From Hippophae tibetana (Eukaryota; Streptophyta; Magnoliopsida; Rosales; Elaeagnaceae), in contig CM072805.1 in assembly GCA_037013495.1 (NCBI GenBank), positions 14,604,601 to 14,668,600 of the forward strand: a DNA stretch of 64,000 nucleotides. The letters run 5' to 3'. The notes under the pieces are model-generated. The model was given only the letters and a program-made list of their open reading frames with translations. It was not told the origin of the DNA and ran no database searches. The position numbers and the translations under genes were made by a program. This document shows positions 54,501 to 64,000 of the stretch, piece after piece; position 1 is the stretch's first letter; each line of letters starts with the position of its first letter.

Positions 54501-56400
54501 GATCTATAGATGAAAGCGTCTGGAACACTGTGCTTTATGGTTGGGAACCACCTATGGCATCAAATATAATATTATTACTCCTAAACCTATGAAAGACTGG
54601 ACCACTTGAAATAAAATCAATAGTAACTGGAATCAAAGAGGTATTAATTAAATCTTATTTTAGTGTTATGTCTGCTGATGAGTTTCATCATATTTATCAT
54701 GTTGAAATTACTAAGCATGCTTAGGATATTTTTTTGATTGCCTATAGGGGTGCCGTATAAGTTAAGAGAAAAAAATTTTGCATGCTTAACACTCAATTTG
54801 ATAATATTAGGATGAAATAAGATGAAACGTTTTGTAAATTCTATAGGAGATTGTCTAATATTACTAACACTTCTCCCAATGTTAAAGAGAAATTCCATGA
54901 TTTCAAGATATACAAAGAGATTCTCTTTTCACTACTAGATCGCTTCCATACAAAGGCCACTACAATTAATGAAAGCAAGAACGTGGAAAATATCAAAATT
55001 AAAAAACTTGTTGGTTCACTTTAAACACGCACCAAAAACAAAGGTGTTGCCTTTAAAATTTTGATGATTGAAGAATGTGATGATGGAGAAGTAGAATTGG
55101 AACTTTTTACAAGAAGATTGTACAAAATTTCTACAAAAGTAATCCTCAAGACAAAATATAATCAAGTTGTCAAAGGGACCAAAATCTGAAAGACCTCAAA
55201 TATATGATTTTTGATGGAACAAAACCTAAACTCATTGGACCTTAATGCTTTGAATGTATGGGTTTCAATCACTTTGTATATGGCTATGCAAATAAGAAGA
55301 ACAACATTGGAAGAGCCTTTAATATCACACTTATTGACTCTAAAAGTGATGACACCAATCCATTTGACCTAGAAAATAGTGATACCAATATCCTAGCATT
55401 TGCTAAAAAGGTTGGTGGACACTCTAGCAAGCCAGACATTAATTTAGACAACAAGAAAAGTGACAATAAAGTTTTACTTTAACAATTTAATATCACTAAT
55501 ATTAATGATGTGCTCAGAGATTTTATAATATGAAAAATAGATAAAGAGATCTAGAAAATGTGTTCATATAGTTCATCACTACTTGAGCAAGATAATATGA
55601 TCTATCTGAATGTTCTAATGCCTTGAATTCAAGTCTTGTAGGTTTAGAATAAGAAAAAAAATTGATGTAGAAACTTGAACGAACAAAGGAAGTAGTGAGA
55701 ATGCTAAAAATTGGAGATGAAAGTTTACTATAGTTCTGGATTATGTAAAGCCAACGGGAGACAAGAGAAAACTAGGATATGTAGAAAAGCACAATATGCC
55801 ATCTTCATCAGAAACAACTCAATTTTTCAAACCTTTAAACATGTTCTCCTCATATGATACACATGAAATTGGCTATAAGGTTGAGAGCTTTACTCTTTCA
55901 ACATCAAAAAACATATCTATAAGGCCTTCTAACCCTATCCTACTATTACACATTATACTCAAAGAATAGTTGCACCCATTGTGGAAAAGCATGTTAAACT
56001 TGTGCCTATTTTTCATAAATATGGTAAGAAGAGAAATCTTAGACCTTATTGTAGATTCCTTATGATTATCCATATTATAATAAAGCCTTTTGTGCTTGAT
56101 ATTATGAAAATAATTTTCATCATTCGTATATGTATGTTGTGTCTCCACCGATGATGAAAAGGAATAATAATAAAGGCAAAAGTATGGATAACCCTAAGAA
56201 AAAGTCAAATTCAATTAAGTCTTATAATTCCAAACGCAAAAATATTAGACAGCATCTAAATGTTTATATTTTCTCTTTTCTTACTGTATTTGAATGTCTA
56301 CTGGAATATTTTAGTTTGCTCTATTCATATGACAAAAAAAGAGGAGATAAAATTTGGTGTAATAAATGTAGTATATTCCAATTAAAAAATCTGGCTTAAA
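54251..56400 (+). pseudogene. Ty1/copia gag and following sequence, decayed
   Basis: An ATG near 54253 opens MEHLREGSSITRTTNFDGSNYP, the usual beginning of a copia Gag, but the reading is broken at once by a stop and by the tandem duplication. Further recognisable pieces are SIDESVWNTVLYGW, KFCMLNTQFDNIRMK and DETFCKFYRRLSNI, EILFSLLDRFHTKATTI (about 54915) and a zinc-knuckle-like area around 55240-55280 (CFECMGFNHF, with later Cys/His lost). The open frames at 55258-55482 and 56130-56399 are Lys/Asn-rich and show no known domain; they may be degraded linker. No protease, integrase or RT is recognisable to 56400. The protein would be a particle-forming Gag. It is dead. Confidence 0.65.
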
Positions 56401-56824
56401 CTTGAAAACATGAAAATTGAAAATAATGGATAATTAATTTAGAGGGGGTTAATCATTTTTGAATTCTTTTGAATTTTTTTGGGTTATTCAAATATGAGGA
56501 GATATTTGACATATGGGAGTTGTTTTTAATTACTATCATTTATTTAATTTTCTATTGAACGTTATTCACTTTTCTATTATTAGATACACTAATCTATTAT
56601 GAAAAATGAGTCTTTTGGGACAAGTTATTAGCTTGTTATTTTTGTTTTTCAGTCTAAACAAGAATTGTCAAGATTTAAGCGAAGATGGTTCACCAGATCA
56701 AAGCATAACACCACATTCTAATTTTTTTTTCTTCTATAAGCATTAAGTAGTAAGAAAGACAGAGAGGTTTTGTCACATGAATATGCCCAATTATAATATT
56801 ATAAGGTTTATGTGATTATTGTAA
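56401..56824. other. AT-rich spacer, nothing recognised
   Basis: No open frame or repeat terminus seen before the CACTA end at 56825. Confidence 0.4.
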
Positions 56825-57080
56825 CACTACTACAAAAATGAGTATTTGATTCGATATGTAAAGTCAGTTTTTGGAAAAAACCGACTTATAATGAATTTAA
56901 AGTCGGTTCAGTGTAGAACCAATGCTTTCCACGTAGGACGTAGCGTTGGTTGATGCGGTGAACCAATGCTACAATGGTGTGTAGCATCGGTTTACCACAC
57001 CAACCGACACTACGTCCTACATGGATAACGTCGATTCGCCACGTCAACCGACATTATGTCCTATGTGTATTTTTTTTATT
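56825..57080. mobile_element. CACTA transposon terminus (leftward end)
   Basis: Starts CACTACTACAAAAATGAG, matching the inverted end at 35380 over about 14 of the first 15 bases. Subterminal repeats follow (CCGACTTATAATGAATTTAA, GTAGCATCGG, CCAACCGACACTACG, GTAGGACGTAGCG). The match to the other terminus ends near 57070. No second end or transposase lies downstream, so this is a truncated copy. Confidence 0.7.
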
Positions 57081-57116
57081 AAAAAATGTAGTTTACAATT
57101 GAAAATTTCTTTTAGG

Positions 57117-57170
57117 TACAATTTTTTTTAGGTCAATTATTATTTTATTTGACTCATCAAAATTTAAGTT

Positions 57171-57206
<36 letters not shown>

Positions 57207-57385
57207 AGTATATTTATTTTAAGAAAATTGGTTTTTAAAATTATATAATTTTGGGTATTTGTTTGGATATTATTTTAAAATTAATATTTTTTTATTTTTT
57301 ATACTATATATATATATATATATTCAAATTAAATTTTAAAGAGTTCAAATAAAATAATTATTGACTTAAAAAAATTTCAATTTTA
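57117..57385. repeat. AT-rich hairpin (long imperfect inverted repeat)
   Basis: The left arm (about 57118-57172, with GGTCAATTATTATTTTATTTGA) and right arm (about 57325-57378, with TCAAATAAAATAATTATTGAC) are near-complementary over roughly 50 bp, with two TA-repeat tracts (57174-57201 and 57305-57322) between them. It may be a MITE-like element. It abuts the truncated LTR at 57388. Confidence 0.6.
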
Positions 57386-57387
57386 AA

Positions 57388-57739
57388 CTGGCGCGTGCGT
57401 TGCTGGGCGCGACTCGGCAGCCGAGCAGCACGATTTCCTCATTTTTGACATTTTTGACCTTTTTGACCCATTTTATCCAATGTTTCCATATTTATTGACT
57501 TTTCCTCATTTATTTTTGAATATATTTGTGATGTATTGCCTCCAGTATTCCTCTTTGAGTCTTTAAGTTACGTTTTTAAGCAAAAATACCTGAAAAATAA
57601 TGAAAATACTCGTGATTCTGAAAATACAAATATATATAAATATATGATAAAATCATATAAATATATATATATATATATATTTAATCAATTAATGTGCATA
57701 AAATCATGGTAATTTTAGTACTTTTTGAGCACTCATCAT
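57388..57739 (-). repeat. Element C 3' LTR (only the first 352 bp)
   Basis: The minus-strand start TGATGAGTGCTC is at 57739. It continues to the beginning of the CpG-dense block and is cut at about 57388. W-box cores (TTGAC) are retained at 57444-57510, but the paired TGACGTCA sites and TATA box are lost. Confidence 0.85.
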
Positions 57740-59394
57740 AACCCCCAACCACCTTCTTGCTAGTCCCTTAGCAAGAGAAGTGATAAAAACTAAACATTAA
57801 ACTATCCTAAATCACTTTGACTCTATTCCTCATTAGTCAATACTCTCAAAACACTGAATCCTATGGGTTCAAACACTCATACTAATTTATATGTGAAAGG
57901 GTTGACGTATAGAAATGAATTAATATGTTCGCATATGTATAAAGAATAAAGACTCAAAGTATTATTTTGACATTGATCTCATGAAAGGAATCAAATGTAT
58001 AAATTATGAAGATATCATATATAAAAATTACAATCATGATTTATTATAGTAATTAGTCGAAAATCATTTTCATATTTCATATAAAAAATGTTTCAATTTA
58101 ATTTCACCCAAACTCATTAAGAAAAAATTTCAAGATATATGCCTTTTACAAATGAAGAAAATGCAATGACTTTTTATGGAATTACTTCCTATATCTTTCT
58201 TTTGTAATTAGCCTTTACTCATAACTTTGTAGGCAATGTGGGTTAGTATGTAGATTATACTATATATTCTTTATCTCTATATTTTTTCTAAAGATATTTC
58301 TTAATATATATATTTTAGAGAGTCAACCCATGTAAAGATTGTACATTTTTTAGGATTTTGGTGAGTGGTTAATTTTGTGGCTTTTCTGTTTGATCTTGGT
58401 TTAGGTAACCCCAGATATGTCTCTCTTTTTTGTAGCAGTCATGCATGAATGAGATATAAGCATATACTATCAATTTCTACTCTAATAATTTAATCTAAGC
58501 AAAAATAATAAAAAAATATACCATACTTTATTAAGATGAGAAAAAATTCATACCTTCAATGCTAATACCTATAGAGATCATCTAATAAAATTGAAAAAAA
58601 TAAGAAATGTGTTTAGAGTAGAAAAAATATATATTTCACTCTGAATAAAAGAAATTAGGCTCAAATTATATCTCACAAAGGTAGTCTCCATTAAAAAAGA
58701 TTCATAAACACCGATTTTGGGTTTAATATAATTTCTACATCTTATCAAGAAATACTAGTTATGACAAAAAACTAACTAATTACCAATAATAATTACAAAA
58801 TATTTCATGATATGTTTTCAAAAATTAATCTAACATTACAAAAGACTTAACTATTTACTTAAATTTGATTTAAAGAAATGATAAATTTTTGTGAGAATTT
58901 TTTTTAAAATTAATTCTAAAATTAAAAAAATTATTAAAGCACACAAAATAAAACCAAACACCATAAAAATGAAAATGTGAACATAAAATAATAAAATAAA
59001 TAAATTTTTTATTTTTAAAATTGTTAATTTTTTTTTGTTTTTTAAGTATGATAACTTTTCATCACCCTCAATGTAACAACTGTAAATTAAAGATAAAGAG
59101 AAAAGAGAAGAAATATTACCTATTTCCTAAGAATGTGTAAGTAGTAATGGAGAAATGCAGGTGTATCCATCATATTCATCAATAAAGTTCATACAGATAT
59201 ATCGCTGTGAACTTCTAAAATCTCAACAAATATTTTTAGTTTTAACAATTTTAAAATTATTCACATGTAATTAAACTAAAATAAACAATAGAAATTAAAT
59301 AAATAAAAGAAATAAAAGAAAATTACCTAAAATGATGGGTTGCCTCCCATCTAGCGCTTAGTTTAACGTCTTAGCAAAACGTAACTTTATGGTG
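57740..59394 (-). other. Element C 3' noncoding region
   Basis: PPT GGTTGGGGGTTA at 57751-57740, the TTGCTAAGGGACTAGCAAG motif at about 57772, AT-rich noncoding sequence, and the two hairpins at 59334-59382. The internal purine tract of A and B is absent: ACATTGAGG (about 59075) jumps straight to GTGATGAAAAG. No coding sequence. Confidence 0.75.
59334..59382 (-). other. Two-hairpin RNA element, copy after C pol
   Basis: Minus strand: ACGTTTT-GCT-AAGACGT (59382-59366), whose one change is a G-T wobble, and GATGGG-AGGCAA-CCCATC (59351-59334), which is perfect. Confidence 0.65.
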
Positions 59395-62300
59395 CTAAGG
59401 GTTACTCAGCCAAATGCAATCCATTTCAGCAATGTTGTTTGGTTCTTCTAAATAAGGCTTCACACGATGTCCAATGACTTTGAATGTTTTTTGTGTCTTC
59501 AAATCCAATAGTTCTACTACTCCATGTGTAAACACCTAAACTATTTTGAATGGTCCATCCCATCTTGATCTCAGCTTTCCTGGAAAAAATCTCAAACGAG
59601 AGTTAAATAAAAGAACTTTCATTCCAGGGTGAAGAGTCTTAGGAACTAGCCTCTTGTCATGATAGCACTTAGTACGCTCTTTGTATAAATCCTTCAAGAA
59701 TTTAACAACAACATTAGCATCATTGGTTTTAGTGGGGATAGCTTCTACCCACTTGGATACATAATCCATGGAAACCAAAATATATTGAAAACCATTGGAA
59801 GGGGGAAAGGGACCCATAAAGTCAATCCCCCATACATCAAATAGTTCAAAAACTAAATTAGATGTCAAAGGCATTTCATCTCTTTTGCTTATGTTTCATG
59901 TTCTTTAACATCTATCACATTGTACACAAAACATATGAGCATCTTTAAAAAGAGTGGGCTTTGGAATCCAGACTGTAATACCTTACGGGCTATCTTTTCA
60001 CCACCAAAATGGTCCTCACAATAAAGTTCATGACAAAAAGTTAGAATGCTCTTATGTTCTTCTTCAAGTACACATCTCCAAATGACTTGATCTTGACCAA
60101 TCTTGTATAAATAAGGGTCATCCCAGAAATAGTTCTTAATAGTTTTAAAAAACCTTTCTCTTGTCCTGATATGAAGTGTTAGGTCGCAAAACACCAGTGG
60201 CAAGATAGTTTACAATATCAGCATACCATGGGTTCGGACCTATTGAAAACAACTGTTCATCAAGAAAGGTTTCAACTATATCTTCATTACTTTCATCTTT
60301 AAGAGAATTGAAGTCAAAAATCAACCTAGACAAATGGTCAGCTACTAAGTTTTCACTGCCTTTCTTATCCTTGATTTCTAAGTCAAATTCTTGTAAGAGT
60401 AAGACCCACCTGATTAATCTTGGCTTGGCATTTGGTTTAATTAATAGGTATCTTAAAGCAGCATGATCAGAATGCACAATCACTTTAGATCCAACTAAAT
60501 AAGACCAAAATTTGTCTAAAGAAAACACTATAGCCAAGAATTCCTTTTCAGTGATGGTATAATTCATTTGGGCATCATTGAGTGTTTTGCTAGCGTAGTA
60601 GATGACATGCAAACGCTTATCCACTCTTTGTCCCAAGACTGCTCCTATAGCATAATCAGAAGCATCACACATTATTTCAAAAGGTAAAGACTAGTTTGGT
60701 GCCATAATAACAGGGGTAGATGTTAGTTTCTCTTTCAAGGTATTAAAGGAAATACAGTAGTCATTGTTGAAATCAAAATAAACATCTTTTGATAGCAAGT
60801 TACATAAGGGACGACTTATTTTAGAGAAATCTTTAATAAATCGTCTGTAAAATCTTGCATGTCCTAAGAAGTTTCTTATCCCCTTGACAGATGTAGGGGG
60901 AGGTAGTTTGGATATCAATTCAAATTTTGCCTTATCAACTTCAATACCCTTGTTTGAAATTATATGTCCTAAAACTATCCCTTGTTGAACCATAAAATGA
61001 CTTTTCTCCCAACTAAGGGTGAGATTGCATTCAATGCATCTTTCTAAAACCAAAGTCAGTTTATGTAAGCAATCATCAAATGAGTTCCCAAAGACAGAGA
61101 AATCGTCCATGAAAATCTCAATGAATTTTTCCACCATGTTCGAGAAAATAGATATCATGCATCTTTGGAAAGTGGTAGGGGCATTGCATAACCCAAATGG
61201 CATTCTTCGAAAAGAAAATGTCCCAAAAGGACATGTAAATATGGTCTTTTCCTGATCTTCTGGTGCTATGGGTACTTGATAATATCTAGAAAATCCATCT
61301 AAAAATAGTAAAATTGTGCCCCACTAATCTTTCCAACATTTGATCAATGAATGGAAGAGGAAAGTGATACTTTTTAGTATATGAATTTAGTTTCCTAAAA
61401 TATATACACATTCTCCACCCAGTGGTTATTCTAGTGGGCACTAATTCACTTTTGTCATTTTTAACAACTGTTATCCCAGATTTCTTTGGTACCACATGCA
61501 CTAGACTAACCCACTTACTATCCGTAATAAGATTGATAATTCCTTCTTCTAACAATTTAAGAATTTCTTTCTTAACTACCTCTTGCATATTTGGGTTTAG
61601 TCTTCTTTGGGGCTCTCGTACAGGTTTAGCACCATCCTCTAGGTTGATCTTGTGCATACACATTGTAGGACTAATGCCTCTTACATCCCCGATACTCCAA
61701 CCTATAGATTTCTTAAACTGTTTAAGCACTTTGATAAGTTCCTTTTCTTGGGTTTTGGTCAAGGTTGAAGAAATTATCACTCGATAAGTTTCTCCTTCTC
61801 CCAAAAACACATATTTTAAGTGCTCATGTAAGTCTTTGAGTTCAAGTTCAGGTGGATTGGCCTCTTTACTAGATGAAGAACTGGGTAGATTTAAAATTGT
61901 ACTAGATTTTATCATTACGTCATCATTGTCTAGTCGTTCAAGGTACCCCTTAATTTTCTCATCTAAATCTTCTTCGACCTCTTCAAGGGTAAGAACAGTT
62001 TCAAGCTTGTCTTCTATTCTGGTTTGAAAAAAGGTGCTTTGAACAAGATTATCCAAAGGGTCAACATCGAATATTTCATCGATGGAAGAGATAGAAGGAA
62101 AATGTGACGAATCAAAAACTTTAAAGTGAATAGTCTCTCGTAAGACTGTCATTGTCAAATTTCCATCTTGGACATCAATAATAGTTTTAGTAGTTGCCAT
62201 AAAGGGTCTACCAAGCAATATTGTGTGCTCTCTGTCCAATGCTAGATTTTCTTGCATATCTAGAACCACAAAGTCAACAAGTATTCTTAGTTTGTCTACT

Positions 62301-62575
62301 TGTACCAACACATCCTCAACTATTCCCTTTGGATACTTAAGAGATCTATCTGCAAGTTGAAGGGACATAGTTATGGGTTTTAAATCTTCTAGATTGAGCT
62401 GTTAGAATATAGAGTAGGGCATCAAATTTATACTAGCACCTAAATCAAGCATTGCTTTAGCAACCTTCCTATCCCCCATAGTTATGTTTATAATAAAACT
62501 TCCAGGATCTTTCAACTTAGGGGTAGTTTGTGCTGAAGTACAACGCTAGAAAGTTTTGATACTACTACTCGTTCA
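59395..62575 (-). pseudogene. pol of element C (integrase core deleted)
   Basis: Begins at NERVVVSKLSS just upstream of the protease, loses frame at a C-run near 62520 (one C fewer than in B), then shows the DLGAS protease site (about 62445). The 62368-61286 frame carries the rest of protease, ILLGRPFM, and the RT start with WRMCIYFRKLN (Asp changed to Tyr). RT resumes at 61203 (MPFGLCNAP, FMDD), followed by the RNase H frame 60672-60145 ([36 protein letters not shown]) and integrase zinc-finger pieces (59889-60203). In the last frame VVVKFLKDL joins directly to [12 protein letters not shown], an in-frame loss of about 450 bp. That removes the second Asp and the Glu of the DDE site. Confidence 0.85.
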
Positions 62576-63759
62576 TTCATTGGGAATGCTTCTTGGAATA
62601 GGCGAGTGGAATTGATGGCCTGGCTGATTTGAGCTTTGAGTGAAAGGAGGGTTGTTTTGCCTCTAGGAGAAGTTTGGATGATTTCTCCACCCAGGATTAT
62701 AGGTATTTGAATTGGGGTCGAACCTTGGTCTCTGTTGATATGCTCCCAATACATTAACCTGTTCAGGTCCAACTATTATTTCTCCTTGATATGGAAAGGC
62801 TTCAGTACCATGTCCCATGTTGCTATACAAACCATATTGTTCATTATTGGTGTTGGTTTGTGTAGTGAGAAGGCCAACTTGCTTGGTCAATTGAACAAGT
62901 TTTTGTTGAACTTCATTGCTGGAATCAATTTCATGAACTCCAACTTTTCTCACTCGTGAGCTTTTTTGTTGGGAATTAGCACCCAACATCTCAAAGAGAT
63001 TGTACATCTCTGAGGTAGTCATTTCTGCCATTGCTCCTTCTCCAGCGTTGTCGACAATGAACTGACATTGTTGTGTAAGTCCATCGTAAAAGAATTGGTT
63101 CTGCAACTGTAGGGGAAAGTTGTGATGGGGACATTGAGTGAGAAACATTTTGAACCTATCCCATGCTTCATGGAATGGTTCTCCTTCCATATGAGAGAAA
63201 GTAGCAATCTTTCCTCTCAACTCTGATGCTTTTTGGTGGGAATAGAATTTTCCCATGAATTTATTATAAATGTTCTCCCATGTCATCAGAGAACCTGGGG
63301 GAAGTGATATCAACCAAGCTTTGGCCTTATCCTTTAAGGTGTAGGGGAAACATCTCATTCTAATTTGATCATCGTTTAGAATACCGAGGGGGAATGTTTG
63401 GACTGTAGCATAGAAGTCTCTAATGAAGGAAAGAGAATCTTCATTAGGCAGCCCATAAAAGAAAGGAAGCATAGAAAAATGAATATTTGTTAGTTCATAA
63501 TTCCGAGCAGCTTCACCCAGCTGGATAGCGGCAGTTGCCGTGCCAATCACCAGTCTTGCAAACTCCTTCATAGTGGTTTCCCTAACATGTTGGTTTTCTT
63601 CCATTTCTTTCGGTTTCAGTAAAGGATTAAGGGTTGGTTCTATGTTTGGCTCAAAAACAGGTTGATGGTTGGAATCCAGTCTTTTGACACTTGTTTAAAT
63701 ATATGAATATTATTTACATATGGTGTAAGGGGGTTTCCTAAGGATCTCCTACCACACAT
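62576..63759 (-). pseudogene. gag1 of element C
   Basis: The start codon corresponding to B gag1 is at 63759-63757 (MCGRRSLGN), but a one-base loss near 63690 breaks the frame. The main open frame is 63604-62663, from MEENQHVRET. It keeps the full capsid domain (QLGEAARNYEL, LPFFYGLPNEDSL, NDDQIRMRCFPYTLKDKAKAW, HEAWDRFKMFLTQCP) and the stretch deleted from B gag1 (LQNQFFYDGLTQQCQFIVDNAGEGA). The zinc-knuckle site is Tyr-x2-Tyr-x4-His-x4-Phe, so all three Cys are absent. A TGG-to-TAG change ends the frame at 62663. Near 62577 the sequence jumps from gag1 (CATTCCCAAT) to pol (GAACGAGTAG), out of frame. Confidence 0.85.
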
Positions 63760-64000
63760 AGACTATTAGAAAAGTAAATTTAAAACTCCTGTAAAAAAAA
63801 TAATAGAATAATGAGACAAAAATTTAGAGAAAATTTACATGGTATTTAATACAAAATACTAAACAAAACTAGTTAAACCCTAAGTTATTTTATTTTATTA
63901 TTATTATTTTTTTAAAAAAATAATAAACAATTTTTTTTTAATTTAATTATTTATTATTTATTATTTATTTATTTATTTATATTTATTTTTAAGATAAAAT
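63760..64000 (-). other. Element C leader (runs off the window)
   Basis: Matches B leader sequence 8985-9096 (TACCATGTAAATTTTCTCTAA, here minus strand) and then AT-rich simple sequence. The primer site and 5' LTR lie beyond the right edge. Confidence 0.7.

Larger units (their letters stand above)
57388..64000 (-). mobile_element. Element C (Athila-like Ty3/gypsy), partial
   Basis: The same family as A and B, on the minus strand. The 3' LTR fragment is 57388-57739, the 3' noncoding region 57740-59394, pol remnants 59395-62575 and gag1 62576-63759. The leader then runs off the right edge. Large deletions removed gag2 with the gag2-pol linker, and the integrase core. Confidence 0.85.

Noticed and set aside
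56130..56399. Lys/Asn-rich open frame as a host gene
   Set aside because: No domain, low-complexity composition, and it lies in the tail of the decayed copia element.

Overview
The window is AT-rich plant nuclear DNA, most likely intergenic heterochromatin of a flowering plant (probably a dicot; the species cannot be told from the sequence). I find no intact host gene, no rRNA or tRNA gene, no CRISPR array and nothing bacterial. Nearly everything recognisable is transposable-element sequence at different stages of decay.

The main player is one Ty3/gypsy family of the Athila/Tat type: LTRs of about 1.8-2.0 kb, a tRNA-Asp primer binding site, DLGAS protease, FMDD reverse transcriptase and no chromodomain. 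Layout: 1-3414 holds Ty1/copia reverse transcriptase and RNase H pieces on the minus strand, split by an unrelated LTR-like block with its own promoter signals. Bases 3415-29532 are one composite insertion with a 5-bp target duplication (TGTAG). The outer element 'A' is non-autonomous and deleted. Inside it sits element 'B' (6257-26634, target duplication GGATA), which has three LTRs and two internal regions. B1 carries two tandem, diverged gag genes (gag1 and gag2) followed by pol. B2 starts in the protease.

Bases 29538-36990 hold a decayed minus-strand LTR with a mutated tRNA-Asp site, a long CA microsatellite, one terminus of a CACTA transposon and possible Sirevirus noncoding sequence. 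Bases 37006-41148 are the most unusual object: a member of the same family whose two ends are inverted copies of the same LTR start, flanked by a perfect 5-bp duplication (ACTGC), with the two LTR promoters pointing at each other. Bases 41700-44140 are an older relative. Bases 45671-53082 are a dead Ty1/copia element whose gag is split by a 4.9-kb Reina-like chromovirus (46077-50963, minus strand). Bases 53100-56400 are another Ty1/copia LTR and gag. Bases 56825-57385 hold a second CACTA terminus and an AT-rich hairpin. From 57388 to the right edge lies element 'C' on the minus strand, with gag1 fused to pol.

No element is autonomous as written. B1 lacks RNase H, B2 lacks gag, and C lacks gag2 and the integrase core. 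Points of real interest are the dual-gag arrangement with a cysteine-less gag1 zinc knuckle, a two-hairpin RNA element retained with wobble-compatible changes after gag1 and after pol, an LTR promoter combining W-boxes with paired TGACGTCA sites, and the inverted-LTR locus that could produce double-stranded RNA. All comparisons were made by eye; no alignment or database search was run.
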